The translations under genes and the position numbers were made by a program. A stretch of DNA of 64,000 nt from Mycobacterium gastri. GTDB taxonomy: Bacteria > Actinomycetota > Actinomycetes > Mycobacteriales > Mycobacteriaceae. Each line of letters starts with the position of its first letter. The stretch's first letter is position 1. Positions 63,739-64,000 of the stretch are shown one piece after another. The notes under the pieces were generated by a model. It searched no databases. It saw nothing but the letters and a program-made list of their open reading frames with translations, and was not told the origin of the DNA. Location: positions 1 through 64,000 of the forward strand of contig NZ_LQOX01000010.1 in assembly GCF_002102175.1 (NCBI RefSeq), in the 5' to 3' direction.

Positions 63739-64000
63739 CAGCCATATTTGCACAAGTTAAAAAGTCGGTCAAACCACCTCCTGCCATGCGCTCAAACTTC
63801 GTCCGGCCACCACTTTGACCTGCCTGACCGCCGAGCGGTATTGTGGTTGCTCGTGCCTGGCGGCCTACAGCGCCCGACTTGAGGGCGTGGATGCCGGGCC
63901 AATTCGCATGTCCATGATGTCACCGAGATGTGATGGACGAGGCGGATTGGGTTCGGAGGCCAACCGCAAGCGACACACCCGGCAGCGGGGTACGGCGTTC
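63739..64000. other. Right-hand end without a recognised gene
   Basis: No supported gene. Small open frames show no family features. GTCCAT (63910-63915) and ATGGAC (63933-63938) form perfect 6 bp arms around 17 nt. A gene might begin beyond the window edge. Confidence 0.35.

Overview
The window is a GC-rich chromosomal segment of a Mycobacterium. The mycolic-acid genes (hadABC, mmaA1 to mmaA4), mceG/mkl, the recBCD, rpoBC and rplJL blocks, a REP13E12-type HNH gene and several vapBC modules all point to this genus. Gene order largely follows the M. tuberculosis Rv0623 to Rv0681 interval (recalled from memory, not searched). A complete mmaA3/mmaA4 pair for methoxy and keto mycolates suggests a slow-growing, pathogen-related species, but not the M. 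tuberculosis complex itself: several blocks known there are missing and others have been added.

Layout. 1-5.7 kb: a possible IS21-type element end, a vapBC pair, a FIST-domain protein, a SEC-C protein and a second vapBC pair. 5.8-10.8 kb: a SAM methyltransferase, a decayed narG piece, a small membrane ORF, an amidohydrolase with a nested palindrome upstream, and a REP13E12 DUF222/HNH gene. 11.1-19.4 kb: recC-recB-recD as one tightly overlapped minus-strand operon. 19.5-23.8 kb: cyanase, a frameshifted molybdopterin oxidoreductase remnant, echA3, a membrane protein, a metallo-beta-lactamase-fold hydrolase and an orphan antitoxin-like gene. 23.9-28.7 kb: tRNA-Thr, tRNA-Met, rpmG2, hadABC, tRNA-Trp, secE, nusG, rplK, rplA. 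28.7-35.3 kb: a sigma-factor fragment, then on the minus strand mmaA4, mmaA3, mmaA2, mmaA1, lipG and an ABC1/UbiB kinase-like gene. 35.4-41.1 kb: a plus-strand operon of GH38 mannosidase, a small protein and a ROK sugar kinase. 41.4-45.9 kb: rplJ, rplL, a TetR gene divergent from a carotenoid oxygenase, and mceG. 46.2-53.98 kb: rpoB and rpoC with a recognisable promoter and a strong terminator. 54-60.2 kb: an amidase remnant, endonuclease IV, lpqP and the fadE8-echA4-paaX-echA5 operon. 60.2-64 kb: two DUF3060 proteins, a TetR regulator, a WS/DGAT-like acyltransferase, and an AT-richer end with a small unexplained peptide ORF.

How the genes work together. HadAB/HadBC perform the FAS-II dehydration step, and MmaA1-4 then modify the meromycolate chain. 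MceG energises Mce lipid importers. EchA3, EchA4, EchA5 and FadE8 are beta-oxidation-type enzymes. SecE, NusG, ribosomal proteins and RNA polymerase beta/beta' form the information-processing core.

Most notable observations: a repeat-like in-frame insertion in mmaA2; a tandem repeat carrying Shine-Dalgarno-like units across the ABC1-kinase/lipG junction; absence of mmpL5-mmpS5-Rv0678 between echA5 and the DUF3060 genes; no toxin-antitoxin cluster between mceG and rpoB; scattered gene remnants (narG, a molybdoenzyme, a sigma factor, an amidase); several operator-like palindromes beside TetR genes; and a 37-residue peptide ORF with an internal duplication upstream of the acyltransferase gene.
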